Shown here: positions 26,278-34,423 of the stretch, in pieces
How the letters are laid out: each line of letters begins with the position of its first letter
Numbering within the stretch: the first letter of the stretch is position 1
Origin: Lachnospiraceae bacterium
GTDB lineage: Bacteria; Bacillota; Clostridia; Lachnospirales; Lachnospiraceae
Direction: 5' to 3'
Length of the DNA: 64,000 nucleotides
Assembly (NCBI GenBank): GCA_902363135.1
Contig: CABIZF010000016.1
Coordinates: 2,785-66,784 of the forward strand
Notes under the pieces: generated by a model
What the model was told of the DNA's origin: nothing
Databases searched by the model: none
What the model saw: the letters and a program-made list of their open reading frames with translations, nothing else
Made by a program: the position numbers and the translations under genes

Positions 26278-27772
26278 TATTAATTTGATTTCGTATGACT
26301 GTTATCAACAAGCTACAGAAAAACAGTTGGCAGGACTGAAATGGAAGGAAAACAGGGTGTACTACATATCAGAGATTCATAATGAAAAGATGCAGGATGA
26401 GATTTATGGGTATATCGATGATAGATGTAGACGTTTGTCATTATCAACAGTAGTAAATGATATTTACAGATTTGATCTGTTGAAAGAATTTCTGAATGAG
26501 AAGTGTACAAGTTGTAGTAGCATCACTGATAAAAAATGGGAAGAACTGGAGAGAAGTTATAAAGCATTTTTATATAAAAAAGGATTGGCGCTGTATGTTA
26601 GAAGAAATAGACCGGATAGGCGGAATGTTGAGCAACAAAGTAGCGCTCAGATTTCTTTTCTGAAAATGTATTATGAGTATGTTGTGAAGTGTAAAACAGC
26701 AGATATTCCAGAAAATGAAAAAGATGTATGGGATATGAGAAAGTTGGATATTGTGCCAAGGAGTAATCCGATTCGTGGAAGATATAGATTAGATTTTCGT
26801 GAGATCAGGCAGAAAGAATTTAAAGAGATAATAAAGAAAATATTGTATAGCCACTGCCAGACAAAAGCAATGGGTAGTATAAAAGGTGAATTGCGTGGAT
26901 TCCGTCGGTTTGCTAGTTTCATGTATGATCGATTCCCAGAAGTAAAGCACTTTACAGAAATTAGCAGGGATATGATAGAAGATTATCTGGTTTATATAAA
27001 AACGGATACTGGTCTTACATCAGTCAGTTACACGACAGAGCTGTCGGTTTTGGATAATCTGTTGGATGAAATAGGGCGTGAACTGGAAATAGGAAATATA
27101 TGCAACCTTTTTCTGTCCAGTGATTGCAGAGCATATGACAACGCTTTACCAGAAGCGTATTCAGATGCAGAAATCAGAAGATTTAATTGTGCATTAACAA
27201 AATTAAAGCCCCAGTTAGGCAGATGTTTAATAATACATCAGATGCTCGGTACAAGAATAGAGGATACGTTGACTTTGCGAAGGGATTGCTTATCTGAGAA
27301 ATCTGGACATTATTTTATAACTATTATCCAGCAGAAAACAAGGAAATATAAAAGACCAGTTAGCAATCAGCTGGCAGAATTGATTAGAAAAGCAATAGAA
27401 GTTTCAGAAAAGGAGCATCCAGATTCAGAATATATTTTTCTGCAAGATAATGGAAAATTGTATACAGATTCAATGCTGAAATATCATGTAAATATCATGA
27501 TTTATGAAAATGATATCAGGGATGATAATGGAAATTATTTTGAGTTTCGTACACATCGTTTTAGACATACTTTTGGAGTAAAACTTACAGAAATGAAATT
27601 AGATGATGATAGCATTGCAAGGCTGTTGGGGCATAAGGATACACGAACCATACCACATTATCGGCGGTTAAGAAACGAAGCATTAGCGGAGGATACAAAG
27701 GCTGTACGAGATGAAATGAATGAATTATTAGCACAATACAGGAGGGAAAAGGAAAATGCAGAAACACGATAA
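26264..27772 (+). CDS. Third tyrosine recombinase of the cassette
   Basis: A 502-residue phage-integrase family protein. Catalytic residues are in QMLGTRIEDTLTLRR (Arg), QQKTRKYKRPVS (Lys), RTHRFRHTFGVKLTE (HxxR), LLGHKDTRT (His) and IPHYRRL (Tyr). Classical Tn554 encodes only TnpA and TnpB, so a third enzyme makes this a three-recombinase variant. It overlaps both neighbours, with a start at 26264 (or the adjacent ATG 26267) after AAAGGAG. Confidence 0.87.
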   Translation: MMKGNINLISYDCYQQATEKQLAGLKWKENRVYYISEIHNEKMQDEIYGYIDDRCRRLSLSTVVNDIYRFDLLKEFLNEKCTSCSSITDKKWEELERSYKAFLYKKGLALYVRRNRPDRRNVEQQSSAQISFLKMYYEYVVKCKTADIPENEKDVWDMRKLDIVPRSNPIRGRYRLDFREIRQKEFKEIIKKILYSHCQTKAMGSIKGELRGFRRFASFMYDRFPEVKHFTEISRDMIEDYLVYIKTDTGLTSVSYTTELSVLDNLLDEIGRELEIGNICNLFLSSDCRAYDNALPEAYSDAEIRRFNCALTKLKPQLGRCLIIHQMLGTRIEDTLTLRRDCLSEKSGHYFITIIQQKTRKYKRPVSNQLAELIRKAIEVSEKEHPDSEYIFLQDNGKLYTDSMLKYHVNIMIYENDIRDDNGNYFEFRTHRFRHTFGVKLTEMKLDDDSIARLLGHKDTRTIPHYRRLRNEALAEDTKAVRDEMNELLAQYRREKENAETR

Positions 27773-28163
27773 AATGGTAGCACTGGCAAAAGAAAAAAGT
27801 GCGGAAATGACGGAAACAGCAATAACAGCTATTGAAACAATGTATAGAAAAAATATAAAAATTTCAGTTGCTGAACTTACAAAACTAACAGGACTTTCCA
27901 GAGGTTTTTTCTATAATAATCCGAATGTGAAACAGGTCATGATGGAATTGAAGGAAAAACAACAGGGAATGATATTGCGAAATCCTAAAAGTGATGCTAT
28001 TGCAAAAGCACAGGAAGCACGGATTAAGAGTTTAGAACAGAAATTATCCGATAGTGTTCCGAAAAACGAATATGAAAGTCTTCAGAAAAAATATGAAGAA
28101 TTACAGGTGAAATATAGTCAAATGAAAAAGGGAACACTGTTGAAGATGTACGACCAATTATAG
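27756..28163 (+). CDS. TnpC-like accessory protein (DUF6262-like)
   Basis: A 135-residue protein with an N-terminal helix-turn-helix-like region (KISVAELTKLTGLSRGFFYN) and a long C-terminal coiled coil (from ARIKSLEQKLSD). Size and layout agree with TnpC of Tn554, which influences orientation and frequency of transposition. It overlaps the third recombinase gene by 17 bases. Confidence 0.8.
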   Translation: MQKHDKMVALAKEKSAEMTETAITAIETMYRKNIKISVAELTKLTGLSRGFFYNNPNVKQVMMELKEKQQGMILRNPKSDAIAKAQEARIKSLEQKLSDSVPKNEYESLQKKYEELQVKYSQMKKGTLLKMYDQL

Positions 28164-28183
28164 GAAGAAAAGGAGAATATTTT

Positions 28184-28564
28184 ATGCAGAACGAAATTTA
28201 TGATGAGAAAAATGGACTTACTTATATGTTATGTGGTGATTATTATTTGCCAAAATTGGCACTTACAGATATCGAACCAACTTATGGGAAATATGGGATG
28301 CTTCGTAAAAGCTATTTACAGGAACACAGAAAGGCAAAATATCAAATATTGTTGTTACAAGGAAAACTTGTCGAGCATTTGAATCAGATTGATGCAGAAG
28401 CAAGGGATAGGGAAGAACAATTAGTAAAACAGATGATGGAGAAACAAGGAATTACAGAGAAATTAAAAAGGCAGGACAACATGGAATGGACAAGGAGAAT
28501 GAATGCCATTTGTCATGATGCAGAAGAGATGATTTTGACGGAAATGATATACACAAAAGGATAA
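28184..28564 (+). CDS. TnpV-like transposon-encoded protein
   Basis: A 126-residue protein with the TnpV-type pattern: DEKNGLTYMLCGDYYLPKLA, YGKYGMLRKSYLQEHRKAKY, and a C-terminal MEWTRRMNAICHDAEEMILT. The family is known from clostridial mobilisable elements, with unknown biochemical function. It follows the TnpC-like gene by 20 bases and has AAAGGAG before the ATG. Confidence 0.82.
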   Translation: MQNEIYDEKNGLTYMLCGDYYLPKLALTDIEPTYGKYGMLRKSYLQEHRKAKYQILLLQGKLVEHLNQIDAEARDREEQLVKQMMEKQGITEKLKRQDNMEWTRRMNAICHDAEEMILTEMIYTKG

Positions 28565-28573
28565 TGAACTGCA

Positions 28574-28646
28574 TTGGATAGCAAGAATTTTGCAGCCCGG
28601 ATAGCAAAAAAGTGGAAGTCCGGATGGCAAGATTCTTGCTGTCCGG
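28574..28646 (+). repeat. Four copies of a CCGGAYRGCAAGA motif
   Basis: TTGGATAGCAAGA (28574-28586), CCGGATAGCAAAA (28597-28609), CCGGATGGCAAGA (28620-28632) and an inverted copy TCTTGCTGTCCGG (28634-28646). The last two form a hairpin. Spacing is 23, 23 and 14 bases. A candidate binding region for an element protein near the right end. Confidence 0.6.
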
Positions 28647-28672
28647 AAAGACAAAAAAGTGAGGGATTAAAA

Positions 28673-28969
28673 ATGTTGGTTAAGTACATAATAAAAGTGT
28701 TTTTATATTTAATTCTTGCAGTAATGATATTGATTCGCTGGTTATTAAAAATTCCGATGATGTTGGGAAATATTTTGCTTTACTTTTTATCAATTATATT
28801 TATTCTGACAGGTGTTTTGAGTTATGGATTTGCATTGGAATCTGCAAGAGAATGTGGGCGAATGATAATAATTGGGATGGCATTTGGTGCAATACCAGAC
28901 TTTGTCCCATTTTTGGGAAAAAGTTTAGAGACATTGGTTGCCAAACTGTTAAGTATGACAAATGAATGA
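28673..28969 (+). CDS. Small membrane protein (CD1845-like)
   Basis: A 98-residue protein with two or three hydrophobic segments (VFLYLILAVMILIRWLL, MLGNILLYFLSIIFILTGVL, MIIIGMAFGAIPDFVPFLG). Similar small membrane proteins are common on clostridial mobile elements; function unknown. The ATG at 28673 has GAGGGA upstream. An earlier in-frame TTG at 28574 would translate the repeat motifs, which is unlikely. Confidence 0.6.
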   Translation: MLVKYIIKVFLYLILAVMILIRWLLKIPMMLGNILLYFLSIIFILTGVLSYGFALESARECGRMIIIGMAFGAIPDFVPFLGKSLETLVAKLLSMTNE

Positions 28970-28983
28970 GAAAGTCAATATGA

Positions 28984-29017
28984 AAGAGGGCTGTGAAAGG
29001 CTCTCTTTTCTTTTTGC
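28984..29017 (+). terminator. Terminator near the right end of the element
   Basis: AAGAGGGCT/GGCTCTCTT stem (with G-U pairs) followed by TTTCTTTTTG. It would stop the recombinase transcript from running into the downstream tad genes. Confidence 0.75.
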
Positions 29018-29102
29018 AACTGTGGAATGGCAAGATAATAACGTTATATACAGTGTATATTAAGTACAGATATTGTATTTCTGCATGATGGGAACATAGG
29101 GA

Positions 29103-29113
29103 GTCCATATAAA
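29103..29113 (-). repeat. Right terminal inverted repeat of the element
   Basis: GTCCATATAAA, the inverse of TTTATATGGAC, pairing with the left end at 10461-10471 with one mismatch. AGGC at 29113-29116 repeats the AGGC at the left junction. Confidence 0.7.
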
Positions 29114-29116
29114 GGC

Positions 29117-29483
29117 ACTAAATACCGGCCATGACGGATCACTCAGCACCGGTCATGCGAATACTCCACAGGATATGCTCTCACGAATTGAGACGATGGC
29201 GCTGATGGATTTTGACATGCCGCTATCGGCGATCCGAAGACAGATAGCTTCCGGTATTGATCTGATTGTCCATTTAGGACGATTGCGTGATAAGACGAGA
29301 AAGGTACTACAGATATTGGAAATTCTCGGATATGATCCGCAGTCGGGAGAAATTCGGACACAGGTGCTATACGAGTTCGTAGAGGAGGGTGTGGATGCAT
29401 GCGGGAAAGTATGTGGAAGGCTGGTTGCGAGGAAGGGACTGCGGCGGCGCGAAAAGCTCGAACGGGCCGGACTGACGCTATAG
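29117..29483 (+). pseudogene. cpaF: cpaF/tadA secretion ATPase, 3' part
   Basis: The frame reads LNTGHDGSLSTGHANTPQDM then LSRIETMAL, the conserved segment that directly follows Walker B in CpaF proteins, and continues to the natural C-terminus ending ERAGLTL. No start codon or ribosome site fits this piece, because it is the displaced end of the gene that begins at 9603. Rejoining restores a 407-residue CpaF in frame. It lies immediately upstream of tadB, as expected for the ancestral gene order. Confidence 0.93.
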
Positions 29484-29515
29484 ACAGTCACCGGCGGGAG
29501 CATCCTTATACCCGC

Positions 29516-30232
29516 ATGAGCAGAGTAGATGTGGGGCGGTATCTGGCAGGCGACCTGACGCTGATTCTGCTGCTTGGCTGGCTGTTTTATGACTCTCTCG
29601 TAAGCGTGATTGTGCTTTTTCCGGGAATGTTATGGATGCTGCGGGAGCAGAAGAGGACGTGGCGCAGGAGGCGCAAGCGGGAGATGCAACGGCAGTTTTT
29701 AGATGCGATTCAGATGATGGCAGCTTCGCTTCAGTCCGGTTATTCTGTTGAGAACGCAGTGTGTGCGTCAGCAAAGGAGCTGGAAAAGCTGTACCCGCGC
29801 GATACATTTATTGTGCTGGAATTTCAGAATATGGCATTACAGCTGGACCGGAACCAGAGCGTGGAGAGCCTGCTGCAGGATCTGGGAGAGCGAAGTCAGG
29901 TGGAGGACCTGCAAAGCTTTGCAGAGGTGTTTCTGACAGTAAAGCGCACAGGTGGAGATCTGCTGCATGTGATCCGCAATACGGTTTCGTGTATCAGGCA
30001 GAAGCAGGAGACGGTTGCAGAGATTGAGACAGTGCTGACCGGCAAGATGACGGAGCAGAAGGTGATGAGTCTGATGCCGTTACTGATCTTGCTGTATGTA
30101 CGGCTGACATCACCGGAGTTTCTGTCCGGTATGTATGGAAATCTGACCGGAAGGGCGGTGATGACAGTCTGTCTTCTGATCTATGCTGTGGCGTATCTGT
30201 GGGGAAAGAAAATTGTGGGAATTGAGGTATAG
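29516..30232 (+). CDS. TadB-like pilus assembly membrane protein (T2SSF)
   Basis: A 238-residue inner-membrane platform protein of the Tad machine with a GspF-type domain: LDAIQMMAASLQSGYSVENA, then QSVESLLQDLGERSQVEDLQ, then FLTVKRTGGDLLHVIRNTV. N-terminal (LILLLGWLFYDSLVSVIVLF) and C-terminal hydrophobic segments flank the cytoplasmic domain. The start is uncertain. ATG 29516 gives a normal size but a poor ribosome site, while ATG 29399 has GGAGGG nine bases upstream and would overlap cpaF by 85 bases. It partners with the TadC-like protein encoded next. Confidence 0.82.
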   Translation: MSRVDVGRYLAGDLTLILLLGWLFYDSLVSVIVLFPGMLWMLREQKRTWRRRRKREMQRQFLDAIQMMAASLQSGYSVENAVCASAKELEKLYPRDTFIVLEFQNMALQLDRNQSVESLLQDLGERSQVEDLQSFAEVFLTVKRTGGDLLHVIRNTVSCIRQKQETVAEIETVLTGKMTEQKVMSLMPLLILLYVRLTSPEFLSGMYGNLTGRAVMTVCLLIYAVAYLWGKKIVGIEV

Positions 30233-30234
30233 GA

Positions 30235-31584
30235 GTGTCGGGACTTAAGTGCTTTTGGAGAAAAATGGGTGCGTTTCTGGTAGACATCCTGAGATTGGAT
30301 CAGCCGGAAAAGGGACGTGGGACGCTGCAGAAAGAGCTTACAGCGCTGCAGGTCGGAAGAAAAGAGACGATCCGAGCATATTGGATTCGAAAGATATGCT
30401 GTGTGCTTGCGGCAGGAATGATCGGGATTCTTCTGGCGGCGGTCAGCTTTGGATGGAGTATGCTTCGAAGAGAGGACGTGCCGGATCAGGCGTTGCAGCG
30501 ACCAGCTTATGGGGAAGGAAACAGGACAGAAGCACTGGAGGCGGAGATCGACGGAGAGGAGGTGCAGGCATTTGAGATAACGGTGCGGGAACGTGCCTAT
30601 ACGGAGGCCGAAAAGCAGCAACATCTGGAAGCGGCTATTTTGACGCTGGATGAAACGCTGCCGGGAGAAAACAGCTCTCTGGATGAGGTGCGGCAGGATC
30701 TGGCATTCCCAGAGACTCTGGAAGACGGAGTCGTACAGGTTTGCTGGACGACGGTTCCGTATGGCGTGATTGATGAGAGCGGGCGACTGCTTGGATCGGA
30801 AGATGTAGATGGCGTGCTGGTAGAGATACAGGGAACTCTTACCTGCGGCGGAAAAGAAGCCTTATATACTGTGTATGCAAAGGTCTTTCCGCAGGAAATG
30901 CCGAAGGAGGAGCAGCTCCATCAATCAATATTAAACGAACTGTCCCGCGAGGATTCAGAGCATGGAAGTAAAGCGATACTTGAACTCCCGGCAGAGGTTG
31001 ACGGAAGAAAGCTGTACTGGCTGTATGCCAGAGAAAATCCGGTTTCAAAGGTGCTTGGACTGACGTTGCTTACGGCTCTTGTGATATGGATCGGAATGGA
31101 TCAGCAGGTTCATCGTCAGGCTAAGGAACGACAGACACAGCTGCTCTTAGACTATCCGGATCTGATGTGGAAGCTTGCGATGCTGCTTGGAGCAGGGATG
31201 AGCATGAAGAGTGCGTTCTGGCGGCTGTCCGGGCAGTATCAGCGGGAAAAGAAAGAGATTCATTATGTATATGAAGAACTGACTTGTGCCTGCTATGAGA
31301 TGCAGAGCGGAATCGCGGAAGCAGACGCATATGAACGGTTCGGAAGGCGCTGTCAGATGCCGGAATATATCCGGCTTGGCACCGTGCTCTCGCAAAATTT
31401 GAGAAAAGGGACAAAGGGCTTAAATACGATGCTCGAACAGGAGGCTGCGGCATCCTTTACGGAACGGAAAAATAACGCAAGAAAGCTGGGCGAAAAGGCA
31501 GGGACAAAGCTTCTGTTTCCAATGCTTCTGATGCTGGGAATCGTGCTTGTTATTCTGATGGTTCCGGCGTTCCTGTCCTTTTAA
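30235..31584 (+). CDS. TadC-like pilus assembly protein with an extra domain
   Basis: The C-terminal 200 residues are a typical TadC/GspF module (LLLDYPDLMWKLAMLLGAGM, SMKSAFWRLSGQY, VLSQNLRKGTKGLNTMLEQE) with hydrophobic segments around it (VLGLTLLTALVIWIGM; LLMLGIVLVILMVPAFL). Unusually, about 190 residues lie between the first membrane segment (about residues 55-72) and the second (about 265), giving 449 residues against roughly 300 for common TadC proteins. This insert is probably outside the membrane and unrecognised. GTG 30235 is three bases after the tadB stop; ATG 30265 is an alternative. The stop codon overlaps the outer stem of a cloverleaf repeat. Confidence 0.8.
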   Translation: MSGLKCFWRKMGAFLVDILRLDQPEKGRGTLQKELTALQVGRKETIRAYWIRKICCVLAAGMIGILLAAVSFGWSMLRREDVPDQALQRPAYGEGNRTEALEAEIDGEEVQAFEITVRERAYTEAEKQQHLEAAILTLDETLPGENSSLDEVRQDLAFPETLEDGVVQVCWTTVPYGVIDESGRLLGSEDVDGVLVEIQGTLTCGGKEALYTVYAKVFPQEMPKEEQLHQSILNELSREDSEHGSKAILELPAEVDGRKLYWLYARENPVSKVLGLTLLTALVIWIGMDQQVHRQAKERQTQLLLDYPDLMWKLAMLLGAGMSMKSAFWRLSGQYQREKKEIHYVYEELTCACYEMQSGIAEADAYERFGRRCQMPEYIRLGTVLSQNLRKGTKGLNTMLEQEAAASFTERKNNARKLGEKAGTKLLFPMLLMLGIVLVILMVPAFLSF

Positions 31585-31695
31585 CCGAATCAGGCAAGTC
31601 TACTGTTTCGGTTGTGTGAAGCAATAAGCAGTGAAGCAACGATTTGGTTAATGAGCAAGTAGCGAAGCGGATTGCAAATATTCGCTGTCAGACAG
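31581..31695 (+). repeat. Cloverleaf repeat, family B short form (copy 4)
   Basis: TTAACCGAAT (31581-31590) pairs with ATTTGGTTAA (31642-31651) through a G-U. Inner ACTGTTT/AAGCAGT and TTGT-GTGAA-GCAA also keep pairing through G-U changes relative to copy 1. The tail has GTAGC-GAA-GC and GGATTGCAAATATTCGC. The left strand includes the stop codon of the TadC-like gene, and the repeat fills the gap before flp. Confidence 0.85.
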
Positions 31696-31719
31696 CCAGA
31701 AAAACGGAAAGGAGAAAAA

Positions 31720-31887
31720 ATGGGACAGATTAAGGCATTTTTAAAAGAGGAAGATGGCGTTGGCGTAGTAGAAATCATCTTGATTTTAGTCGTATTAATC
31801 AGCCTGGTACTGATTTTTAAAAGTCAGCTGACCAGTCTTGTGACGAGTATTTTCGGTAAGATTGTAAGCCAGAGCGGAACAGTATGA
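31720..31887 (+). CDS. Flp-type pilin
   Basis: A 55-residue prepilin, the structural subunit of the Tad pilus. The short basic leader ends in EEDGVGVVEIIL, the Flp processing motif where the A24 peptidase would cut after Gly, leaving a hydrophobic stretch (ILILVVLISLVLIF) that packs the fibre core. AAAGGAG precedes the ATG. The stop codon overlaps the next start (ATGA). Being the major subunit, it would need higher expression than its neighbours; the stable hairpin repeat just upstream could help by protecting processed mRNA (inference). Confidence 0.92.
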   Translation: MGQIKAFLKEEDGVGVVEIILILVVLISLVLIFKSQLTSLVTSIFGKIVSQSGTV

Positions 31888-33434
31888 GAATGATGCATCA
31901 TGAAAAGCGAACGACGTGGCACGGGTCGGTGACAGTTTTTTTCAGTCTTACCGGAGTTCTGATACTGTGTCTGCTCCTGGCGGTAGTGGAGGCTGTAAGG
32001 ATTCAGGGGGCAAAGGCGCAGACGGCGAGTCTGGAAGGGGTGGCAAATTTTTCTGTACTGGCGGAATATGAGAAAAATCTTCTGGAAGAGTTTGAAATCT
32101 TTGCACTTGACGGTGCAGGTGGGAGCGGCAGTTTTCAGATTCAGAAATCCGAGGGGAGATTGCGGTATTATCTGAAGGCGAATACAGATCCGCTGTCCGG
32201 AGAAGGCGGATTTGGATTATTTGATCCGTGGAGGCTGATGCTGACAGACTGTGAGATCCAGGGCTATGCATTACTGACAGACGAGCAGGGAGAGCCATTT
32301 TATCAGCAGGCAGTCGCTTATATGAAAGCAACTCCGCAGCTTTTGGCCGATAAGCTTCCGCAAGCAGATACCGGGACGATACGTGAGCTGAAGGTGCTTG
32401 GAGAGCAGTATGAGCGAAGGCAGGAGGAAAATGATAAGGAGCTCGATGTGCTGGAAGCAGAAAAGAAAAAGCAGGAAGCCGAAAAGCAGCAGGAAGCATC
32501 AGAAGCCGGTGAACCTCCGGTAAAAGATCATATGTCAGCAGTCATTCCGGTGAAGAATCCGCTTATAGCACTCGGGCGTCTGAAACGGCGGGGAACACTG
32601 GCTTTGGTCACAGGAGGTGAGCATGTTTCCACGACAACGATTCCGACCGGGGCATTTCCATCCAGAAGGCATCTGCAAAATGGAAATCTGAAGTTGGAAA
32701 AAAAGAATCAGGGTATGGCAGCAGACGCACTGTTTCGGGAATATCTTCTGATGCAGTTTCCAAATTACTGCAAGGAGGCAAAGGAAGAACTGAAGTATCA
32801 GGCAGAGTATCTGATCAGTGGAAAACCGTCGGATCGGAAGAATTTGAAATACGTTGTAAAACGACTGCTCTTTTTGCGGGAAGGATTAAATTATCAGTAT
32901 TGCCTGCAACATCAAAATCTGAATGGGGCGGCAGGCGAGCTCGCACTGACACTGACCGGTATGTTTGGAATGCCGGCGCTGACAGGAGCGATGCAGCATG
33001 CCCTGTTGCTTGGACTGGCCTATGGAGAGAGCCTGCTGGATGTCCGGATCCTGCTGTCAGGAGGGAAGATCCCGCTTTTAAAGGATGTTGCTTCCTGGAA
33101 GCTGTCATTTGCAACACTGGGATCACTTGGAAATCTTCTGGAACGAGTGGATGGGAGTGAAGCGGAAGAGGGGCTGTCTTATACGGACTATCTGCGGATT
33201 CTTTTGCAGATGTGCAGGCGGTCGGATTTGAAGCTGCGTGCACTGGATCTGATCCAATACCGACTGCAAAATCAGGAAGGAAGCGAATGCTTTCAGGCAC
33301 AGAATGCGATTGTAGCAATTAAGACCGAGGCAAAGTGGAGCTGTCGGCCGGTGTTTTACAGTCTTCCTCAGGCGGTATTCGGACTGGGAGCCGGTGGAAC
33401 AAATATCTGGCAGAGCGGAAGCATTGCTTATTAG
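31884..33434 (+). CDS. DUF5702-type Tad locus protein (TadG-like role)
   Basis: A 516-residue protein anchored by one N-terminal membrane segment (GVLILCLLLAVVEAVRI) preceded by a positively charged start, with a large extracytoplasmic remainder. The N-terminal pattern VTVFFSLTGVLILCLLLAVV and the centre rich in Gln/Glu/Lys (about residues 175-215, coiled coil) match the DUF5702 proteins of Firmicutes Tad loci. It is thought to act as a minor pilin or assembly component. It overlaps flp by four bases. Confidence 0.78.
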   Translation: MRMMHHEKRTTWHGSVTVFFSLTGVLILCLLLAVVEAVRIQGAKAQTASLEGVANFSVLAEYEKNLLEEFEIFALDGAGGSGSFQIQKSEGRLRYYLKANTDPLSGEGGFGLFDPWRLMLTDCEIQGYALLTDEQGEPFYQQAVAYMKATPQLLADKLPQADTGTIRELKVLGEQYERRQEENDKELDVLEAEKKKQEAEKQQEASEAGEPPVKDHMSAVIPVKNPLIALGRLKRRGTLALVTGGEHVSTTTIPTGAFPSRRHLQNGNLKLEKKNQGMAADALFREYLLMQFPNYCKEAKEELKYQAEYLISGKPSDRKNLKYVVKRLLFLREGLNYQYCLQHQNLNGAAGELALTLTGMFGMPALTGAMQHALLLGLAYGESLLDVRILLSGGKIPLLKDVASWKLSFATLGSLGNLLERVDGSEAEEGLSYTDYLRILLQMCRRSDLKLRALDLIQYRLQNQEGSECFQAQNAIVAIKTEAKWSCRPVFYSLPQAVFGLGAGGTNIWQSGSIAY

Positions 33435-33452
33435 AAGGCGGGGTAAAAAAGA

Positions 33453-34391
33453 ATGCTTTTATATTCAGAATCGGATCAGAAGTGCGCGAAAAATTATTCT
33501 GATCGAAAATTATCCTACTTGAAATTTTTAAATTATAGAAAGGAAAAGCTCTCTCCCCCCTTTATTTCGCTAAAGAGTATAAGAGCATTCTTTTTTACTA
33601 CGCCTGTCGGATGGAAATGCTGGAAGGGGACACTGACCGTGGAAGCGGCGCTGGTGGTTCCGGTATTTCTGTTTCTTATGATCGCTGTGCTGCAGTATGC
33701 TCAGACTATGGAGGCCTCTGTCTGTTATGGAGCGGCGTTGGCGGAGGCGGGCAGAGGGCAGGCTGTGCAGGTGTATACGGCGCCAGATATCTCCGGGACC
33801 GGCACAGCGCTTCGGCAGATGAGTACCGGAGCCATTCGTGGCAAAGTATGCGCAGCGGCCGGAAACAGCCGTGCGGCAAAGGATCTGCGAATCGAAGGCG
33901 GGCAAAGGGCAGGAGATGCCAATGTGCTTGAGCTTCGCATGACTTACCGGGTACAGAATGTGACGGGGGTATATTTGCCGCGGATCACATTTTTGCAAAA
34001 GGTCTGTGTACGGGCATGGACCGGGAGAGAAGGAATATATCATGCAGATGGAAGCACAGACGCAAAAGGGGAAGGAAAAACGGTCTATGTAGCGGCGACC
34101 GGGAAGGTCTACCATACAGACCCGTACTGTACGCATCTGAAATTATCCATTCGTGAGGTAGGCGCCCGGATGGTCGGGCAGCTGCGCAATAAGAGTGGAG
34201 AAAAATATCATGCCTGTGAGCGCTGCCACGCAGGAAGCGCAGGGAGCGTATATATTACCGGAGAGGGAAACCGTTATCACGGCAGTCTTTCCTGCAGTGG
34301 ATTGAAGCGGACGGTGGAAGAGGTATTGCAGGAGGACTGTGACCTGCGCCCATGCAGCAAGTGTGCGGAACCATATTTGTATGTAGAATAA
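33453..34391 (+). CDS. TadE-like protein with duplicated Cys-rich C-terminal units
   Basis: A 312-residue pseudopilin-like protein. The TadE motif GTLTVEAALVVPVFLFLMIA lies near residue 60, followed by an extracellular domain. The C-terminus contains two related units: VYVAATGKVYHTDPYCTHL ending in YHACERC, and VYITGEGNRYHGSLSCSGL ending in LRPCSKC. Each has one Cys followed by a CxxC pair, suggesting metal binding or disulfides at the pilus tip. The start at 33453 gives a long N-terminal extension of about 50 residues; a shorter protein is possible. Confidence 0.8.
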   Translation: MLLYSESDQKCAKNYSDRKLSYLKFLNYRKEKLSPPFISLKSIRAFFFTTPVGWKCWKGTLTVEAALVVPVFLFLMIAVLQYAQTMEASVCYGAALAEAGRGQAVQVYTAPDISGTGTALRQMSTGAIRGKVCAAAGNSRAAKDLRIEGGQRAGDANVLELRMTYRVQNVTGVYLPRITFLQKVCVRAWTGREGIYHADGSTDAKGEGKTVYVAATGKVYHTDPYCTHLKLSIREVGARMVGQLRNKSGEKYHACERCHAGSAGSVYITGEGNRYHGSLSCSGLKRTVEEVLQEDCDLRPCSKCAEPYLYVE

Positions 34392-34423
34392 TGTGAGGCT
34401 TTCGGGAAAGGAGCACGGGCACG

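Larger units (their letters stand above)
10460..29116 (+). mobile_element. 18.66-kb Tn554-like site-specific element inserted in cpaF
   Basis: The borders follow from the split cpaF gene: left chromosomal sequence ends CTGCAGGC at 10459 and right chromosomal sequence resumes at 29117. AGGC occurs at both junctions (10456-10459 and 29113-29116), which fits a short crossover core. The ends carry inverted repeats TTTATATGTAC (10461-10471) and, inverted, TTTATATGGAC (29103-29113). The right end holds three tyrosine recombinase genes plus TnpC-like and TnpV-like genes. The element is more AT-rich than the flanking pilus genes. A nested second element carrying the serine recombinase cannot be excluded, because I see no clear inner borders. 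Confidence 0.88.

Noticed and set aside
28574..28672. N-terminal extension of the small membrane protein.
   Set aside because: It would translate the iterated CCGGAYRGCAAGA motifs; the ATG at 28673 has a better ribosome site and homologous size.
10460..29116. Prophage or conjugative element.
   Set aside because: No capsid, tail, terminase, relaxase or type IV secretion genes are present; only recombinases, regulators and cargo.
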